64,000 nucleotides of DNA from Lachnospiraceae bacterium (GCA_017634975.1 JAGBMJ010000002.1:1-64000), one strand, 5' to 3'; numbered from the stretch's first letter, positions 27,969 through 37,141 are shown. Made by a program: numbers and translations. Notes: generated by a model from the sequence alone, not told the origin.

Positions 27969-29785
27969 CAGTGGATAATACCACAAAACAATACTCCAGA
28001 GTCTCTATGGTCGCTTATTTCTTACAGGGAAATAAGCGTTTCTTTGCGTTGGGGATCGTCTGTTCCTTATTGGTGGCGTTCCTAGATATGCTGGGACCGA
28101 AGATCGTACAGTATACCGTAGATCATATCATAGGAGAAGAGGCGGTATCCTCGGCTGTGGTACAACAGTTGATCCGGGATGCCGGCGGCAGGGATTACCT
28201 GCGTTCGCACCTGTATGTGATCGCTGCTGTGATCATCGGCATCGCCGTTGTTGCGGCGGTGAGCCGTTATCTCTATCGTCTCTTTAACTCCATGGGGGCG
28301 GAACTGCTGATCCGCCGCATGCGGGACTGTCTGTTTGAACAGATCGAACATCTGCCCTATGCATGGCATGGAAAAAACCACACCGGTGATATCATTCAGC
28401 GCTGCACCTCGGATGTCGAGACCATCAAGAGTTTTCTGTCCGAACAGCTGACCTCCCTCTTTCGCGTGGGGATACTGATCGCAATCGCCATGTATTTTAT
28501 GATCGGCATCCATCCGAAGATGGCACTGATCTCCGGCATATTCATCCCGATCGTTATCCTCTATTCCTTCTTTTTCCACAACCGGATCGCATCCTCGTTT
28601 CAGAAAGCGGATGAAGAGGAAGGTGTGTTGTCCGCCATCGCGCAGGAAAATCTGACCGGCGTACGAGTGGTGCGAGCCTTCGGCCGGGAGCAGTTTGAGC
28701 GTGAGCGATTTGAAAAACAAAACCATGGATATACCCGGATGTGGATCCGCCTGATGGGCTGGCTCTCGGCGTTCTGGTGTTCCAACGATCTGATCACGGG
28801 ACTGCAGGTGATGCTGGTGACGGTAACCGGTGCGGTCTTTTGTGTGAAAGGCTATATCACGGTGGGGGAATACATCGCATTTGCCTCCTACAACGGTATG
28901 CTGGTATGGCCGGTGCGGGAACTGGGCCGCGTGATCTCGGATATGAGCAAGGCCGGCATTTCCGTGGACCGTATCTGCTACATCATGAACAGCGCGCGGG
29001 AGGATGCAGAGCAGGAAGATATGCTTCCGGTTCCCGAGCATCCCGGGGATATCGTCTTTGATCACGTGAGCTTTGCTTATGAAGAAGGTACGGACGTTTT
29101 AAAGGATGTGAGCTTTACGATCAAAAAAGGTACAACACTGGGGATCCTTGGCGGTACGGGATCGGGCAAATCCACACTGATGTATCTGCTGGACCGGCTG
29201 TATGACCTGCCGAAAGACGGCGGCCGTATCACCATCGGCGGTGCCGATATCCGCTCCTTTGACCGGAAGGAACTGCGCCGGAAGATTGGTCTGGTGCTGC
29301 AGGAGCCGTTTTTGTTTTCCCGCAGTCTGGCGGAGAATATTGCGATCACGAAGCCGGGAGCGCCGGATATGGAGCTGGTATGGCGAGCGGCAAAGATCGC
29401 AGCGCTGGATGAGGCGATCCTGAAATTTACCAAAGGGTATGATACCTGTGTCGGAGAGCGCGGCGTGACTTTATCCGGCGGACAGAAGCAGCGTACGGCG
29501 ATCGCGCAGGTGCTGATGGGCAATACCCCGATCATGATCTTTGATGATTCACTCAGTGCGGTGGATATGGAAACGGATGCAAAGATCCGCAGGGGTCTGA
29601 AGGAGAATACCAAAGATGCTACAGTTGTTCTGATCTCGCACCGCATCACCACACTGATGCAGGCGGATCATATCCTCGTTTTGGATCACGGCCGTATTGC
29701 CGAAGAGGGAACACACGAGAGTCTGTTACAGAAAAACGGTCTGTATGCGAAGATCTTTGCCATACAGATGGCGGGTGCGGAATAA
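27965..29785 (+). CDS. ABC exporter half-transporter with degenerate catalytic site
   Basis: This 606-residue protein has six membrane segments (about 28-320) and a nucleotide-binding domain. Walker A is GGTGSGKST, the signature is LSGGQKQR, and Walker B runs into FDDS, with Asp in place of the catalytic Glu. That is the hallmark of the degenerate half of a heterodimeric exporter such as TM287/288 or BmrCD. The next gene encodes the complementary half. The pair probably exports a drug, lipid or peptide; the substrate is unknown. Confidence 0.93.
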   Translation: MTVDNTTKQYSRVSMVAYFLQGNKRFFALGIVCSLLVAFLDMLGPKIVQYTVDHIIGEEAVSSAVVQQLIRDAGGRDYLRSHLYVIAAVIIGIAVVAAVSRYLYRLFNSMGAELLIRRMRDCLFEQIEHLPYAWHGKNHTGDIIQRCTSDVETIKSFLSEQLTSLFRVGILIAIAMYFMIGIHPKMALISGIFIPIVILYSFFFHNRIASSFQKADEEEGVLSAIAQENLTGVRVVRAFGREQFERERFEKQNHGYTRMWIRLMGWLSAFWCSNDLITGLQVMLVTVTGAVFCVKGYITVGEYIAFASYNGMLVWPVRELGRVISDMSKAGISVDRICYIMNSAREDAEQEDMLPVPEHPGDIVFDHVSFAYEEGTDVLKDVSFTIKKGTTLGILGGTGSGKSTLMYLLDRLYDLPKDGGRITIGGADIRSFDRKELRRKIGLVLQEPFLFSRSLAENIAITKPGAPDMELVWRAAKIAALDEAILKFTKGYDTCVGERGVTLSGGQKQRTAIAQVLMGNTPIMIFDDSLSAVDMETDAKIRRGLKENTKDATVVLISHRITTLMQADHILVLDHGRIAEEGTHESLLQKNGLYAKIFAIQMAGAE

Positions 29786-29788
29786 GAT

Positions 29789-31633
29789 ATGCAGAATCAG
29801 GAAACCGAAACAAATAACGGCAGTCTTCCATGGTTTGGGATACCGAAACTGTTACCGTTCATAAAAAAATATATCCCCCGGATCATATTTATGATCTTTC
29901 TGGGGACGTTGTCCAGTCTGCTGGATTCCTCTTGGCCGCTCTTTAACCGCTATGCCTTAAATCATTTTGTGGCGGAAGGTACATTAAAGGGACTGGGGGG
30001 CTTTATTGCGCTTTACGTGGGACTGCTGCTTTTGTATGTCTTCGATAACCTGCTCTGTACCTATCGCTGCGGACAGGTGGAGATGTCGGTGGACCGGGAC
30101 CTTCGCAATGCCGCTTTTAACCATCTGCAGGAACTGTCCTTTTCCTATTTCAACCGCAACAACGTGGGTTATATCCATGCCAGGGTCATGAGCGATACCG
30201 GAAAGATCGGTGTGATGGTGGCGTGGCGTCTGATGGACATCGTCTGGAACGGTGCCTATATCCTGTGCGTTTTGCTCATGATGTTTCTCCTGGACTGGAA
30301 GCTGGCGATCCCGGTGGCTTTGCTGGTACCCATTGTGGCGGTCCTGGTCAGTTATTTTCAGAAGAAGCTGGTGGTGCTCAACCGTCAGATCCGCGAGATC
30401 AACTCTACCATCACCGGCAATTTTAATGAAGGTATCACCGGAGCCAGGGCGATCAAGACCCTGGTGATCGAGGATAAGATCCAGAAAGATTTTGAAAAAG
30501 ATACGGAACTGATGCGGCGGACCTCCGTACGGGCAACGAAGTTTTCGGCCTTCTTTACCGCATCCGTCACGATGATGAGTTCCGTTGCCCTGGCCCTGGT
30601 ACTGTGGCGCGGCGGGATGGTGACGATCGAAGATGTGGGACGCATCGGAACGCTTTCGGTATTCTTATCCTACGCTATGGGCATGATGGAGCCCATCCAG
30701 CATGTGATCGTGACAATATCGGAGATGATCTCGATCCAGGTGAATATCGAGCGTCTGACAACGCTTTTGAATACGGAATCGGATGTATCGGATACACCGG
30801 AGGTGATCGAAAAATACGGCGACGCCTTTCATCCGAAAAAGGAGAACTGGGAGGAGCTGCACGGCGATGTGGAATTTAAAGACGTATCGTTCCATTATCC
30901 GGACGGCGAGGAGTATGTGCTGGAGCATTTTTATCTGAAGGTACCGCAGGGGACGAATGTGGCGATCGTGGGCGAGACCGGTGCCGGCAAATCCACGCTG
31001 GTCAATCTGGTATGCCGTTTCTTTGAACCCACGGACGGTCAGGTGCTGATCGACGGCAGGGATGTCAGGGAACGTTCGCAGCTGTGGCTGCACAGCAATA
31101 TCGGCTATGTCCTGCAGACGCCGCACCTCTTTTCCGGCACCATACGGGAAAACCTGCGTTACGGCCGGCCGGAAGCGACGGATGAAGAGATCATGGAAGC
31201 GTTGAGGCTGGTATCGGCAGACCGCATTGTGGCACAGATGGAGAAAAGTCTGGACAGTGATGTGGGGGAAGGCGGCGGCATGCTCTCCACCGGAGAAAAA
31301 CAGCTGCTGTCCTTTGCACGGGCGCTGCTGGCGGATCCGCGCATTTTGGTGCTGGACGAGGCAACGGCATCGATCGATACGGTAACGGAAAAAGCGATCC
31401 AGGAAGCGATCGTGACAGTGACCAGAGGCAGAACTTCGTTTGTGATCGCACACCGCCTGTCTACCATAGTGGGTGCAGACATCATCCTGGTAGTACAGGA
31501 TGGAAGGATCATCGAACAGGGCAGCCATAAAGAGCTGATGGCTAAGAGGGGCGCTTATTACCGCCTGTTCACAAGACAGTATGAAGAGCTGGCAGCGGAT
31601 CGGATCTGTTCAGAGGACCGGCGGCAGGCATAA
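29789..31633 (+). CDS. ABC exporter half-transporter with intact catalytic glutamate
   Basis: This is a 614-residue partner of the preceding protein, starting 3 bases after its stop. It has six membrane segments (about 25-320). Walker A is GETGAGKST and Walker B LVLDEATAS has the catalytic Glu. The signature is LSTGEKQ instead of LSGGQ. In heterodimeric exporters the altered signature faces the degenerate Walker B of the other half, exactly the pattern seen here, so the two proteins form one transporter with one active ATP site. Confidence 0.93.
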   Translation: MQNQETETNNGSLPWFGIPKLLPFIKKYIPRIIFMIFLGTLSSLLDSSWPLFNRYALNHFVAEGTLKGLGGFIALYVGLLLLYVFDNLLCTYRCGQVEMSVDRDLRNAAFNHLQELSFSYFNRNNVGYIHARVMSDTGKIGVMVAWRLMDIVWNGAYILCVLLMMFLLDWKLAIPVALLVPIVAVLVSYFQKKLVVLNRQIREINSTITGNFNEGITGARAIKTLVIEDKIQKDFEKDTELMRRTSVRATKFSAFFTASVTMMSSVALALVLWRGGMVTIEDVGRIGTLSVFLSYAMGMMEPIQHVIVTISEMISIQVNIERLTTLLNTESDVSDTPEVIEKYGDAFHPKKENWEELHGDVEFKDVSFHYPDGEEYVLEHFYLKVPQGTNVAIVGETGAGKSTLVNLVCRFFEPTDGQVLIDGRDVRERSQLWLHSNIGYVLQTPHLFSGTIRENLRYGRPEATDEEIMEALRLVSADRIVAQMEKSLDSDVGEGGGMLSTGEKQLLSFARALLADPRILVLDEATASIDTVTEKAIQEAIVTVTRGRTSFVIAHRLSTIVGADIILVVQDGRIIEQGSHKELMAKRGAYYRLFTRQYEELAADRICSEDRRQA

Positions 31634-31678
31634 AGGAAGAGGAACGGAAGGAAAAAAGGGAAGACGAGGTGAATGATT

Positions 31679-31945
31679 ATGTTTTATGTACCGGATGAAA
31701 CGCAGCAATGCGGATTTTATGAATGTGAGGAATGCGGGAACCGTTTTTTGGATCTGCGCATTGCACCGGCGCTGGTATGCCCGTATTGCGGGGAAGAACC
31801 GGATATGGAACTGGGACCGGATGATGAGATGCCGAAGATGGCAGAAAAGGCTAAGCTGATCAAGATGCTGGAAGGCGAAGAGGTAGAGAAATACGATACG
31901 CTTTTAAGCCTGGCGATCACCGGCGGAGATTATACCTGGATCTGA
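31679..31945 (+). CDS. Small zinc-ribbon protein
   Basis: This 88-residue protein has the paired motifs CEECGNRF and CPYCGEE, spaced like a four-cysteine zinc ribbon. The rest is acidic and helical. Such small proteins often bind nucleic acid or partners, but no specific role is visible. ATG 31679 and an ATG two codons earlier (31673) are both usable. It follows the exporter genes by 45 bases and may belong to the same transcript. Confidence 0.75.
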   Translation: MFYVPDETQQCGFYECEECGNRFLDLRIAPALVCPYCGEEPDMELGPDDEMPKMAEKAKLIKMLEGEEVEKYDTLLSLAITGGDYTWI

Positions 31946-31993
31946 AAATAATGTTGGAAGGATGTTTTATACAGACCGGTGGGGAGGTATTCT

Positions 31994-32491
31994 ATGGCAG
32001 ATAAAAAAATCCCGGAAAGTAATTATCAGGCAGAAAATGCATATATGCAGCAGGCGATCGAGGAAGCCAGAGAGGGGATACATCTCGGCCATGGCGGTCC
32101 GTTTGGTACCGTGATCGTAAAGAACGGAAAGATCCTGGCAAAAGGCCACAATATGGTGCTGGCAAACCATGATGCTACGGCGCATGGGGAGGTCACTGCG
32201 ATCCGCAATGCCGGAAGCCTGCTGGGGACGCATGACCTGAGCGGCTATGAGCTCTATACTACCGGAGAACCCTGCCCGATGTGCCTTGCCGCCTGTATGT
32301 GGGCCAATATCGAGAAGGTATATTATGGCTGTACGATCGCGGACAACGAAGCCATCGGTTTTCGGGATAAAGCGTTTGATGAGAAGTTTGGCGGCCGGCA
32401 GGGGTTCGAGGAGTATCTGGTCGAGATGGATCGGGATGCGTGTCTGAAACTGTTTGAAGAATATAATACTTTGGAAGCGCAGAAATACTGA
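31994..32491 (+). CDS. Cytidine/guanine deaminase family enzyme
   Basis: This 165-residue enzyme has the zinc-binding deaminase motifs AHGE (His ligand and catalytic Glu) and PCPMCLAAC (two Cys ligands). Length and the TGEPCPMCLAACMWANI context are most like guanine deaminase of the Bacillus GuaD type, which converts guanine to xanthine; tRNA adenosine deaminase is a less likely alternative. ATG 31994 follows a strong GGGGAGG site, so an upstream GTG at 31979 is not needed. Confidence 0.87.
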   Translation: MADKKIPESNYQAENAYMQQAIEEAREGIHLGHGGPFGTVIVKNGKILAKGHNMVLANHDATAHGEVTAIRNAGSLLGTHDLSGYELYTTGEPCPMCLAACMWANIEKVYYGCTIADNEAIGFRDKAFDEKFGGRQGFEEYLVEMDRDACLKLFEEYNTLEAQKY

Positions 32492-32504
32492 TATGAAAAA
32501 AAGC

Positions 32505-32540
32505 GTTACTATCACAGCACGAAGAGCTGTGAATAGTAAC
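32505..32540. repeat. Solo 36-bp hairpin related to the element at 1-141
   Basis: GTTACTATCACAGC pairs with GCTGTGAATAGTAAC (one-base bulge) around a short loop. Its reverse complement matches bases 1-31 of the window closely. It lies between the deaminase gene and the AAA+ gene. Confidence 0.8.
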
Positions 32541-32580
32541 AAAGAAGCGGTAGGGAGCAAGGGGGCTGCTGCGGCAGCAC

Positions 32581-32609
32581 TTCACTTTTTCCGTAAATCA
32601 TGGTAAGAT
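32581..32609 (+). promoter_or_regulatory. Possible promoter of the AAA+ gene
   Basis: TTCACT (32581-32586) and TAAGAT (32604-32609) are 17 bases apart, and TGG precedes the -10 box as in extended -10 promoters. Confidence 0.5.
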
Positions 32610-32616
32610 GAGGGCT

Positions 32617-32683
32617 ATGAGAGCATTTTTAAAGAATCGTATCGGATAAGATCGGAAAGTGACGTGAAGTTGCTTTCCGTTTT
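32617..32683 (+). promoter_or_regulatory. Possible attenuator: 10-codon leader frame plus terminator hairpin
   Basis: A frame coding for MRAFLKNRIG runs from 32617 to 32649. Three bases later CGGAAAG (32653-32659) pairs with CTTTCCG (32673-32679), followed by TTTT. The hairpin lies 38 bases before the AAA+ start, within its predicted leader. This is the layout of transcription attenuators, but the leader ribosome site is poor and no competing antiterminator stem was worked out. Confidence 0.4.
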
Positions 32684-32720
32684 GTGCTTTCATTAGGATG
32701 AATGAGGGAGAAAGAACGAG

Positions 32721-34994
32721 ATGAATGACGATTTTCTGAACGCGATGAGCCGCCCGAGAAAGGCGCTGGATTATACACTGGAAGAGATTGAGCAGGCGGA
32801 AAAGCGCATGAAGAAGAAGGGCGGTACCCTGCAGGAGAATCTGGATATCGTGACCGGCCGGAAAGCTGCACCTCTTAATCCGTCCAGATCCGGGATGTCG
32901 GAACTGATCGGATCTTCCGTGGCGGGGATCAAAGATCTGGCAGGTCAGATCGCAAAGCGGGAGCAGCCGGCAAAGCCGAGCTATCCGGATCCCTTTGCCG
33001 AGCTGAGCACCGGTTCGTCAGGCACCTCTGCCGATCCGTTGTCACAGGCTACCCGGAATGTAAAGAATGCGGATGACGCCATCGCGTCTATGAATGCGCA
33101 GCTGGCGAAGAACCACGAGGATCTGGAAAAGGAACTCGCAGAGCTGAATAAGAATCTGGCGACGGATAAATATTTCGGCATGAGCGAAAAAACAAAGACA
33201 GATCTGGCAGATGCGGCAGCCGAGGAAAAGAAGAAAGAGGAAGCGCTTCTGGAAGGCGAAGATGCATTGGACGGCTTTGCGGGACTAACCGATGTGCTGG
33301 AGGAAAAGGTGGTCGGCCAGAAAGAGTTCATCAAGAAGCTGGTGATCTCCTTCAAACGGCCATACGTGATGCCGCCCGAGGGCAGTAAGGCGCTCAATGC
33401 GATCCTGCTGACCGGACATGACGATACGGGGAAGCATTTTGCCCTGACGGAACTGGCCGGGGAACTGAAGAATCGCAAGATCTTAAAAACCGATAAGATC
33501 GAAACGATCGATCTGGGGATCTATACCGATGCATCGATGGAAAAACTGTTCCTGCAGGATATCTATATGGCGCTGGCAAGCGATTCCAGCATCATCCTGT
33601 TTGAACACTTTGAGAACTGCCATCCGTCGTTTCTGGCACACATCTCTTCGCTGGTAACGAACGGCAGCTTCCGGCTTTCGGAACGCTACATCCTGCAGAA
33701 GGGACAGCTGGTGAATGTGCAGACTTCCCTGGCAAGCGAGGCGGTAAGTGCGTTTGAGGCAAAGGGAAAATATCTTGTTTTCTTAACCGAGAAATCCCTG
33801 GATAAGGCGGCCGGCATCATGGGTGCACCCTTCATCGATGCGCTTGGGGATGTGTGTGCAACGACAAGTCTGGATGAGGATTCCATCCGCACCCTGGCAG
33901 AGCGTGAGCTGAAAGAACTGGAAGAAAAGGCATCCGAGAAATGCTTCTTTAAAGTATCTTTCGCAGAGGACTTTCTGGATTACAGTGTGAAGCAGTCCGA
34001 ACGGCAGGCCGGTCTGAAAGGTGTGCAGGACTTTTATGATAATGTACTGAAGGCGCTGGCACAGGCAAGGCTGGAAGGAGATTATCCGAAGGGAACGGAG
34101 CTTACCCTGCAGGCAGCCGACGGAAAGATCAGTGCGAAGTACGGTGAGGAGACCATCGATCTGTCTGCGCTTCTGCCGGAAGGCTATCGCGGTGAGATCG
34201 ACGAGATCCGCAGAGAGCTGGACGAGATCGTAGGCCTCAAGGAAGTAAAGGAATATGTACTGAGTCTGGAAGAATACTACAAGGTGCAGCAGCGCCGTGC
34301 CGAGGAAGGATTAAAGACCAGCGGCGTGAACAAGCATATGATTTTTACCGGCAATCCGGGTACCGGCAAAACGACGATCGCGCGTATCGTCAGCAAGTAT
34401 CTCAAGGCGATCGGTGTGCTGACCGGCGGACAGCTGGTAGAGGTATCCCGTGCAGATCTGGTGGGGCGTTATGTGGGACATACCGCACCGCTCACCAATC
34501 AGGTCATCACTTCGGCGATCGGCGGTGTGCTCTTTATCGATGAAGCATACAGCCTGTACCGCGGCAAAGACGATACTTTTGGTCTGGAGGCGATCGACAC
34601 ACTAGTGAAGGGGATCGAGGATAACCGCGAAAACCTGATCGTGATCCTGGCAGGCTATTCCATCGAGATGCAGCAATTTTTGACCTCCAACTCGGGACTC
34701 AAGAGCCGTTTCCCGAATGTGATCAATTTCCCGAACTATACCGGCGAAGAACTGCTGCAGATCTCCCGCTCGATCGCAAAGTCGAAGGGCTATACGATCG
34801 ATGCGGAAGCAGATGAGGAACTGACCAGATTCTTTGATGGTGTGCAGGCAACCCGTGCAGCCGATGCCGGCAACGGTCGTCTGGCCAGAAATATGGTCGA
34901 GGAAGCGATCTTAAACCAGTCCAAGCGTTTGGTGGCAGAGCCGGATGCAGAACTGTCCACACTGCTGCTGAGGGACTTTGAACTGGATAAATAA
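32721..34994 (+). CDS. Tandem AAA+ protein: degenerate ClpB-like domain plus CbbX/SpoVK-like ATPase
   Basis: This 757-residue cytoplasmic protein begins with a charged, coiled-coil-rich region (about 1-185). A first AAA+ domain (about 190-400) resembles the second ATPase domain of Clp proteins, but Walker A is GHDDTGKHF and Walker B is LFEHFEN, so hydrolysis is doubtful. The second AAA+ domain (about 490-757) is of the CbbX/SpoVK/EccA type with intact GNPGTGKTT, VLFIDEAYSLY and sensor/arginine motifs (GLKSRFPN). CbbX-like ATPases remodel protein complexes. The partner is unknown. Confidence 0.85.
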   Translation: MNDDFLNAMSRPRKALDYTLEEIEQAEKRMKKKGGTLQENLDIVTGRKAAPLNPSRSGMSELIGSSVAGIKDLAGQIAKREQPAKPSYPDPFAELSTGSSGTSADPLSQATRNVKNADDAIASMNAQLAKNHEDLEKELAELNKNLATDKYFGMSEKTKTDLADAAAEEKKKEEALLEGEDALDGFAGLTDVLEEKVVGQKEFIKKLVISFKRPYVMPPEGSKALNAILLTGHDDTGKHFALTELAGELKNRKILKTDKIETIDLGIYTDASMEKLFLQDIYMALASDSSIILFEHFENCHPSFLAHISSLVTNGSFRLSERYILQKGQLVNVQTSLASEAVSAFEAKGKYLVFLTEKSLDKAAGIMGAPFIDALGDVCATTSLDEDSIRTLAERELKELEEKASEKCFFKVSFAEDFLDYSVKQSERQAGLKGVQDFYDNVLKALAQARLEGDYPKGTELTLQAADGKISAKYGEETIDLSALLPEGYRGEIDEIRRELDEIVGLKEVKEYVLSLEEYYKVQQRRAEEGLKTSGVNKHMIFTGNPGTGKTTIARIVSKYLKAIGVLTGGQLVEVSRADLVGRYVGHTAPLTNQVITSAIGGVLFIDEAYSLYRGKDDTFGLEAIDTLVKGIEDNRENLIVILAGYSIEMQQFLTSNSGLKSRFPNVINFPNYTGEELLQISRSIAKSKGYTIDAEADEELTRFFDGVQATRAADAGNGRLARNMVEEAILNQSKRLVAEPDAELSTLLLRDFELDK

Positions 34995-34998
34995 CCAT

Positions 34999-35034
34999 AG
35001 GCGGGACAGATGGCGCAAAGCGCCGGATGAGGTG
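34999..35034. repeat. Short GGATGAGGTG-family element
   Basis: GGCGGGACAGATGGCGCAAAGCGCCGGATGAGGTG-like sequence with a GGCGC/GCGCC stem lies between the AAA+ stop and the esterase gene. The tail CGGATGAGGTG is shared with 46034-46080, 52684-52795 and the copy inside the ABC ATPase. Confidence 0.65.
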
Positions 35035-35092
35035 TTCAACCGATACAGTAAACCATCGAGAATTCCTCACAAGACAAAAGGGGGCTCCAACC

Positions 35093-36034
35093 ATGGCAAT
35101 CGATTATAAGCAGAAGTTGTTTGATTTCTGGGATATGGTCAAGAAGAACAATGACGCCGGGTGGAAATACGGCGTGGATTCTACCGGCTGGCGTAAAGAA
35201 AGCCATATCAATTACTATGGCGATTACCATCCGATGCATGGGCTGAATCTGTATTATCCGGAAAGCTGGGACGAGTCGCAGGGCAAGCTGCCTACTATCG
35301 TTTATATCCATGGCGGTGGCTGGCTTTATGGTACGGTAGATGACGGCGAACGCTATCTGGGCTGGCTGGCATCGCAGGGCTATGCCGTGATGGCGATGAA
35401 CTACCGCCTGCTGCAGGAGACGGATCTGCAGGGATTGGTATCGGATATCTTTGCAGCCATGGGTTGGCTGACAAAGTACGGTCCTGCCAGAGGTTTCGAC
35501 TTGAGCAAAGTACTGGTTACCGGAGATTCCGCCGGTGGGCATCTGACTCTGCTGACCACATGCATACAGCAGAGCGAAAAGCTGCAGCAGATATATAAGG
35601 TAGAACCTTTTGGCTTTTCCGTCAGCGCTTTGGCGATCTCTTGTCCTTGTGTGGAAACGGATACGCTCTATATCAACGGAGCGCCAGGTACGGAAGAGGG
35701 AGAAGGTACGGCAAAGGCGTATCGTGATCTGATGCTGGGAGAGGACGGCGAAGATGCGCCCTGGAGAGACTATATGAGTTTTTCTCAGGCATCGAAAGGC
35801 TTGAAACTGCCGCCGATTTTGCTGATCGGATCCGAGAGCGAATCCCTCTATGCGCAGAGCTGTTTTCTGATGGACTATATGAAGGACCGTGAGGAAGAGT
35901 TTGAGACGCTGGTCTGGAAAAAAGAGGATGGTCCGCATCTGGTGCATGTATTCAATATCAGCAACTGGGAGTGGAGAGAAAGTCTCATCTCCAACAGGAG
36001 GATGCTGGAATTTTTTTCAAAAAACATAAAATAA
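35093..36034 (+). CDS. Alpha/beta-hydrolase, esterase/lipase (Aes-like)
   Basis: This 313-residue cytoplasmic enzyme has the HGGGW oxyanion motif and the nucleophile GDSAGGH of hormone-sensitive-lipase-type esterases. The remaining triad members are probably an Asp/Glu near residue 255 and the His in HLVHVF near 285. It would cleave acyl esters, possibly xylan or sugar acetates, but the substrate is not evident. ATG 35093 was chosen because GGGGG precedes it and the conserved fold begins there. Confidence 0.85.
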   Translation: MAIDYKQKLFDFWDMVKKNNDAGWKYGVDSTGWRKESHINYYGDYHPMHGLNLYYPESWDESQGKLPTIVYIHGGGWLYGTVDDGERYLGWLASQGYAVMAMNYRLLQETDLQGLVSDIFAAMGWLTKYGPARGFDLSKVLVTGDSAGGHLTLLTTCIQQSEKLQQIYKVEPFGFSVSALAISCPCVETDTLYINGAPGTEEGEGTAKAYRDLMLGEDGEDAPWRDYMSFSQASKGLKLPPILLIGSESESLYAQSCFLMDYMKDREEEFETLVWKKEDGPHLVHVFNISNWEWRESLISNRRMLEFFSKNIK

Positions 36035-36053
36035 TATACAGGAGGAACGCAAA

Positions 36054-37037
36054 ATGGTAAACGAAAGACGTCCTGATGATATGGTCAGGATCACAACCCC
36101 AGAGCTGGCTGATGCTTATATCGAAGAGCGGATCGCCGCACTGAAAGCACAGGTTGGCGATAAGAAAGTATTGCTGGCACTTTCCGGCGGTGTGGACTCT
36201 TCCGTGGTAGCGGCAATGCTGATCAAGGCGATCGGACAGCAACTGGTATGTGTGCATGTCAATCATGGATTGCTGCGAAAAGGTGAGCCGGAGCAGGTGA
36301 TCGAAGTGTTTCAAAACCAGATGAAAGCCAATCTGGTGTATGTGGATGCAACGGATTGTTTTTTGGATAAGCTTGCCGGTGTGAGTGATCCGGAAACCAA
36401 GAGAAAGATCATCGGCGGCGAATTCATTAAAGTGTTTGCAGAAGAGGCCAGAAAGCTGGATGGTATTGAGTTTCTTGCACAGGGTACGATCTGGCCGGAT
36501 ATCCTGGAAAGCGAAGCGGGTATCAAGGCACACCACAATGCGGGCGGTCTGCCGGAAGATATGAAATTTGAACTGGTAGAGCCGGTGCGGATCCTGTTTA
36601 AGGATGAGGTGCGTATCGTAGGCGAGAGACTGGGGCTGCCGGCGAATATGGTATATCGTCAGCCGTTCCCGGGACCGGGTCTCGGAGTGCGGTGTCCGGG
36701 TGCCATTACCAGAGACCGTCTGGAAGCAGTACGCGAATCCGATGCTATCCTTCGTGAAGAGTTTGCAAAGAACGGGCTGGAAGGAAAAGTATGGCAGTAC
36801 TTCACCGTAGTTCCGGATTTCAAATCCACCGGTGTCAAGGACGGCAAGCGTACATTTGACTGGCCGTGCATCATCCGTGCGATCAATACGACGGATGTAA
36901 TGGAAGTAACGGTAGAGCATCTTTCCGATGAACTGATCGATCATCTGGTCAATCGTATCATCAAAGAAGTGCCCGGCATCAATCGTGTGCTCTTTGATTA
37001 CACACCGAAGCCGCCGGCCACGGTCGAATATGAGTAG
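36054..37037 (+). CDS. guaA: GMP synthase ATP-pyrophosphatase subunit, without glutaminase domain
   Basis: This enzyme converts XMP to GMP using ATP and ammonia. Only the synthetase half is present: 327 residues against about 510 for common bacterial GuaA. The ATP-pyrophosphatase loop LALSGGVDSSV is near residue 42, the QPFPGPGLGVRCPG region near 205, and the dimerisation domain reaches the typical end KPPATVEYE. No class I glutaminase lies beside it, so glutamine-derived ammonia must come from a separate subunit elsewhere or ammonia is used directly. It has a GGAGGA site and is followed by a strong terminator. Confidence 0.93.
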   Translation: MVNERRPDDMVRITTPELADAYIEERIAALKAQVGDKKVLLALSGGVDSSVVAAMLIKAIGQQLVCVHVNHGLLRKGEPEQVIEVFQNQMKANLVYVDATDCFLDKLAGVSDPETKRKIIGGEFIKVFAEEARKLDGIEFLAQGTIWPDILESEAGIKAHHNAGGLPEDMKFELVEPVRILFKDEVRIVGERLGLPANMVYRQPFPGPGLGVRCPGAITRDRLEAVRESDAILREEFAKNGLEGKVWQYFTVVPDFKSTGVKDGKRTFDWPCIIRAINTTDVMEVTVEHLSDELIDHLVNRIIKEVPGINRVLFDYTPKPPATVEYE

Positions 37038-37064
37038 GAGAAAAGGGCGAAAAATGTTTTGGTT

Positions 37065-37097
37065 GCAGATAATCCCAAGGGTTATCTGCTTTTTTTA
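37065..37097 (+). terminator. Terminator after guaA
   Basis: GCAGATAA pairs with TTATCTGC, with additional inner pairs, and is followed by eight T residues. Confidence 0.92.
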
Positions 37098-37141
37098 GCT
37101 TGATATTTTACAAAGTGCTTGTACTATGTTTGCACATAAGG

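Noticed and set aside
34999..35034. CRISPR-like array from the recurring GGATGAGG elements
   Set aside because: Copies are single, widely spaced and variable, without regular spacers or cas genes.
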